In this document: positions 5,862 through 7,075 of the stretch, in pieces
Numbering within the stretch: position 1 is the stretch's first letter
Layout: the number at the start of each line of letters is the position of its first letter
DNA from: Rickettsia typhi
GTDB lineage: Bacteria > Pseudomonadota > Alphaproteobacteria > Rickettsiales > Rickettsiaceae
Direction: 5' to 3'
DNA: 7,075 nucleotides
Assembly (NCBI GenBank): GCA_945907105.1
Contig: CAMDSB010000050.1
Coordinates: 1-7,075 of the forward strand
Made by a program: the position numbers and the translations under genes
The notes under the pieces: model-generated
What the model was told of the DNA's origin: nothing
What the model saw: the letters and a program-made list of their open reading frames with translations, nothing else
Databases searched by the model: none

Positions 5862-6116
5862 ATGTACGATAGTAATTATAGCAAAATGATAAAGAAAATT
5901 CTTCGCTTGTCAGCATCATTGGGCAAAATTGAGTATAAAATAGGAGATAACATGATAGGTTTTTATAAAAACCAAGCTATGTTCGGTAAGTTAGAAGATG
6001 ATGTTCTTTATTTGCTCAATTCTAGTAATGGATTCGATAGAATAGAAATGGGGTTACTGTTCCAAGATGAAGCTTTTACAAAAAAAGCGCAAAATGCATA
6101 TAACACTATAAAATAA
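5862..6116 (+). CDS. Hypothetical protein, 84 residues
   Basis: A small soluble protein with no signal peptide or membrane segment. The start is supported by AGGG 7 bases before the ATG. Residues 1-20 are basic and likely helical (SKMIKKILRLSASLG). The middle, IGFYKNQAMFGKLEDDVLYL (32-51), is strand-like. Residues 70-84 form a likely C-terminal helix. The middle faintly recalls the N-terminal domain of TfoX/Sxy proteins (GxYxxxxMFGxxxDxxLYL), and the size would fit a lone domain, but this is a guess from pattern memory. It stands alone on the plus strand, 333 bases before the SIMPL gene. No clear promoter or terminator is seen. Confidence 0.62.
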   Translation: MYDSNYSKMIKKILRLSASLGKIEYKIGDNMIGFYKNQAMFGKLEDDVLYLLNSSNGFDRIEMGLLFQDEAFTKKAQNAYNTIK

Positions 6117-6449
6117 GATTTAAAAACATTTTCCTATTGAGTCATTTAATATCGGTTTTGGTGCAAATTTAGAAAGAGAATAGAATAATTTGTAAATGCA
6201 GGCTTTTGAAGCTTAGGATTAACTATTTTTAGTTATAGACATAGAAGAGTCTTTTAACAAATTGTACTTTATCTAAAACAGATACTCTTAAGTAATGCGT
6301 TTGCTTTTGGATTAACATGGCCATATCTTCTATACCAAAGATACATCTTCTTGCTAACAGTTGTCTCTTATGTTAATTTTTAAAATGTAACTTTTTTTTT
6401 AATATTTTTTATACATCTATAATTTGGAAATTAGGAGCAATATTATATT
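6117..6449. other. Spacer of 333 bases without a gene
   Basis: No gene is seen on either strand. It contains a small hairpin (TAACTA 6220-6225 with TAGTTA 6230-6235, loop TTTT) with no T-run after it, a nine-T run at 6392-6400, and the -10 candidate of the next gene at 6418. It may be the decayed end of the accessory stretch. Confidence 0.55.
6418..6423 (+). promoter_or_regulatory. Possible -10 box of the SIMPL-domain gene
   Basis: A consensus TATAAT lies 26 bases before the ATG, at a sensible distance for a short leader. The -35 position falls in the T-run (6395-6400) and does not match TTGACA. The position makes it more plausible than the other lone -10 boxes in the window. Confidence 0.35.
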
Positions 6450-7075
6450 ATGACAGAACCAACTTCCTTTAAATTTTCACGTATTACCTCTGCTTTTATA
6501 TTTGCAGGCGGAATAGTATTAGCTGGATATTTTATTAGTAATTCCCTATTAAAAGCACGTTTGCATGAAAGATATGTAATAGTTAAAGGGCTTTCGGAAA
6601 GAGAGGTGGTAGCTGACTTGGCTATTTGGCCCATAATTATTAAAGCTACTGGTAATAATCTTACCGAGGTTAATACTAAAATAGAGGAGGACCGCGATAA
6701 AGTAATAAAGTTTTTAGTAGAACAAGGATTTAAAGAAAATGAAGTTGAAATGGGTAACTACATAGTTACAGATTTGCTGGCGCAAACTTATAGAAATGAT
6801 ACCTCACAGGAGTTTCGTTATATAATTAATGCAACAATTATGATCAAAACTCCTGAAGTAGAGCTTGTTAAAAAAGTTACTCAATTACAAAATTTATTAG
6901 TACAAAGCGGGGTTGCGTTAGGTAACAATGAATATAATGGTCCCTTCTATGAATTTACAAAATTTAATGATATTAAACCTGAAATGTTAAAGGAAGCTAT
7001 AAAAAATGCGCGCAAATCAGCCGAGACCTTTGCAGATGATTCTGGCAGTAAAATTGGGCTATTAAAAAATGCTAA
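6450..7075 (+). CDS. SIMPL-domain (DUF541) membrane-anchored protein, partial
   Basis: The first 208 codons are present and the gene runs past the window edge. A single hydrophobic segment (about residues 14-33, AFIFAGGIVLAGYFISNSLL) is an uncleaved signal anchor, placing the rest in the periplasm. The SIMPL domain follows: VIVKGLSEREVVADLAIWPI (43-62), a helix ending IKFLVEQGFKENEVEMGNY, then FRYIINATIMIKTPEVELV and EMLKEAIKNARKSAETFADD. These match the DUF541 pattern and closely recall the SIMPL proteins of Rickettsia. The biochemical role is not established; some family members have been linked to stress or outer-membrane functions. AGGAG lies 12 bases before the ATG, slightly long spacing. 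No frame damage is seen in the visible part. Confidence 0.88.
   Translation, partial: MTEPTSFKFSRITSAFIFAGGIVLAGYFISNSLLKARLHERYVIVKGLSEREVVADLAIWPIIIKATGNNLTEVNTKIEEDRDKVIKFLVEQGFKENEVEMGNYIVTDLLAQTYRNDTSQEFRYIINATIMIKTPEVELVKKVTQLQNLLVQSGVALGNNEYNGPFYEFTKFNDIKPEMLKEAIKNARKSAETFADDSGSKIGLLKNA

Noticed and set aside
6443..6634. Open frame of 63 codons on the minus strand
   Set aside because: Antisense to the start of the SIMPL-domain gene, which is well supported by its anchor and domain motifs.
1..7075. CRISPR array, tRNA, rRNA or tandem repeats
   Set aside because: No regularly spaced direct repeats, cloverleaf-like sequence or rRNA-like conserved segments were seen on either strand.

Overview
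The window looks like the chromosome of an obligate intracellular alphaproteobacterium of the Rickettsiaceae. The first gene encodes a 776-residue DNA topoisomerase I that closely resembles Rickettsia TopA as I remember it, down to its length. The last gene resembles the SIMPL-domain (DUF541) membrane-anchored proteins of Rickettsia. The DNA is strongly AT-rich, spacers are long, and pseudogenes and insertion-sequence debris are frequent, all usual for that family. The species cannot be named from this sequence.

Layout. (1) 1-159: leader of topA with a terminator-like hairpin. (2) 160-2490 (+): topA, intact. (3) About 2500-3177: an insertion-sequence graveyard. It holds the left end and a decayed transposase of an IS6/IS26-type element (2619-2968), fused directly to a frameshifted C-terminal scrap of an IS110-type transposase (about 2962-3074). 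(4) 3178-5443, all on the minus strand: a GNAT acetyltransferase (3178-3615, with a recognisable promoter), an AviRa-like rRNA methyltransferase (3816-4544), the C-terminal remnant of a small P-loop kinase that ends 6 bases before the methyltransferase start (4551-4856), and a PA2169/DUF2383 four-helix-bundle gene broken by one missing base (4986-5443). (5) 5444-5861: a spacer with an imperfect inverted repeat, an unassigned Shine-Dalgarno-like sequence and two tiny open frames that overlap as ATGA. (6) 5862-6116 (+): an 84-residue orphan protein. (7) 6117-6449: an empty spacer. (8) 6450 to the window edge (+): the SIMPL-domain gene, cut by the end of the window.

Interpretation. Two housekeeping-like genes (topA and the SIMPL gene) flank an accessory stretch of about 4 kb. 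Insertion-sequence remnants, opposite gene orientation and three broken genes suggest that this stretch was acquired and is now eroding. The most notable intact gene in it is the AviRa-like methyltransferase, whose characterised relative methylates 23S rRNA and confers avilamycin (orthosomycin) resistance in Streptomyces. Its apparent operon partner, the kinase, has lost its ATP-binding N-terminus. I do not see a complete new multi-gene system. The best leads are the rRNA methyltransferase with its kinase fragment, and the structured spacer at 5615-5808.
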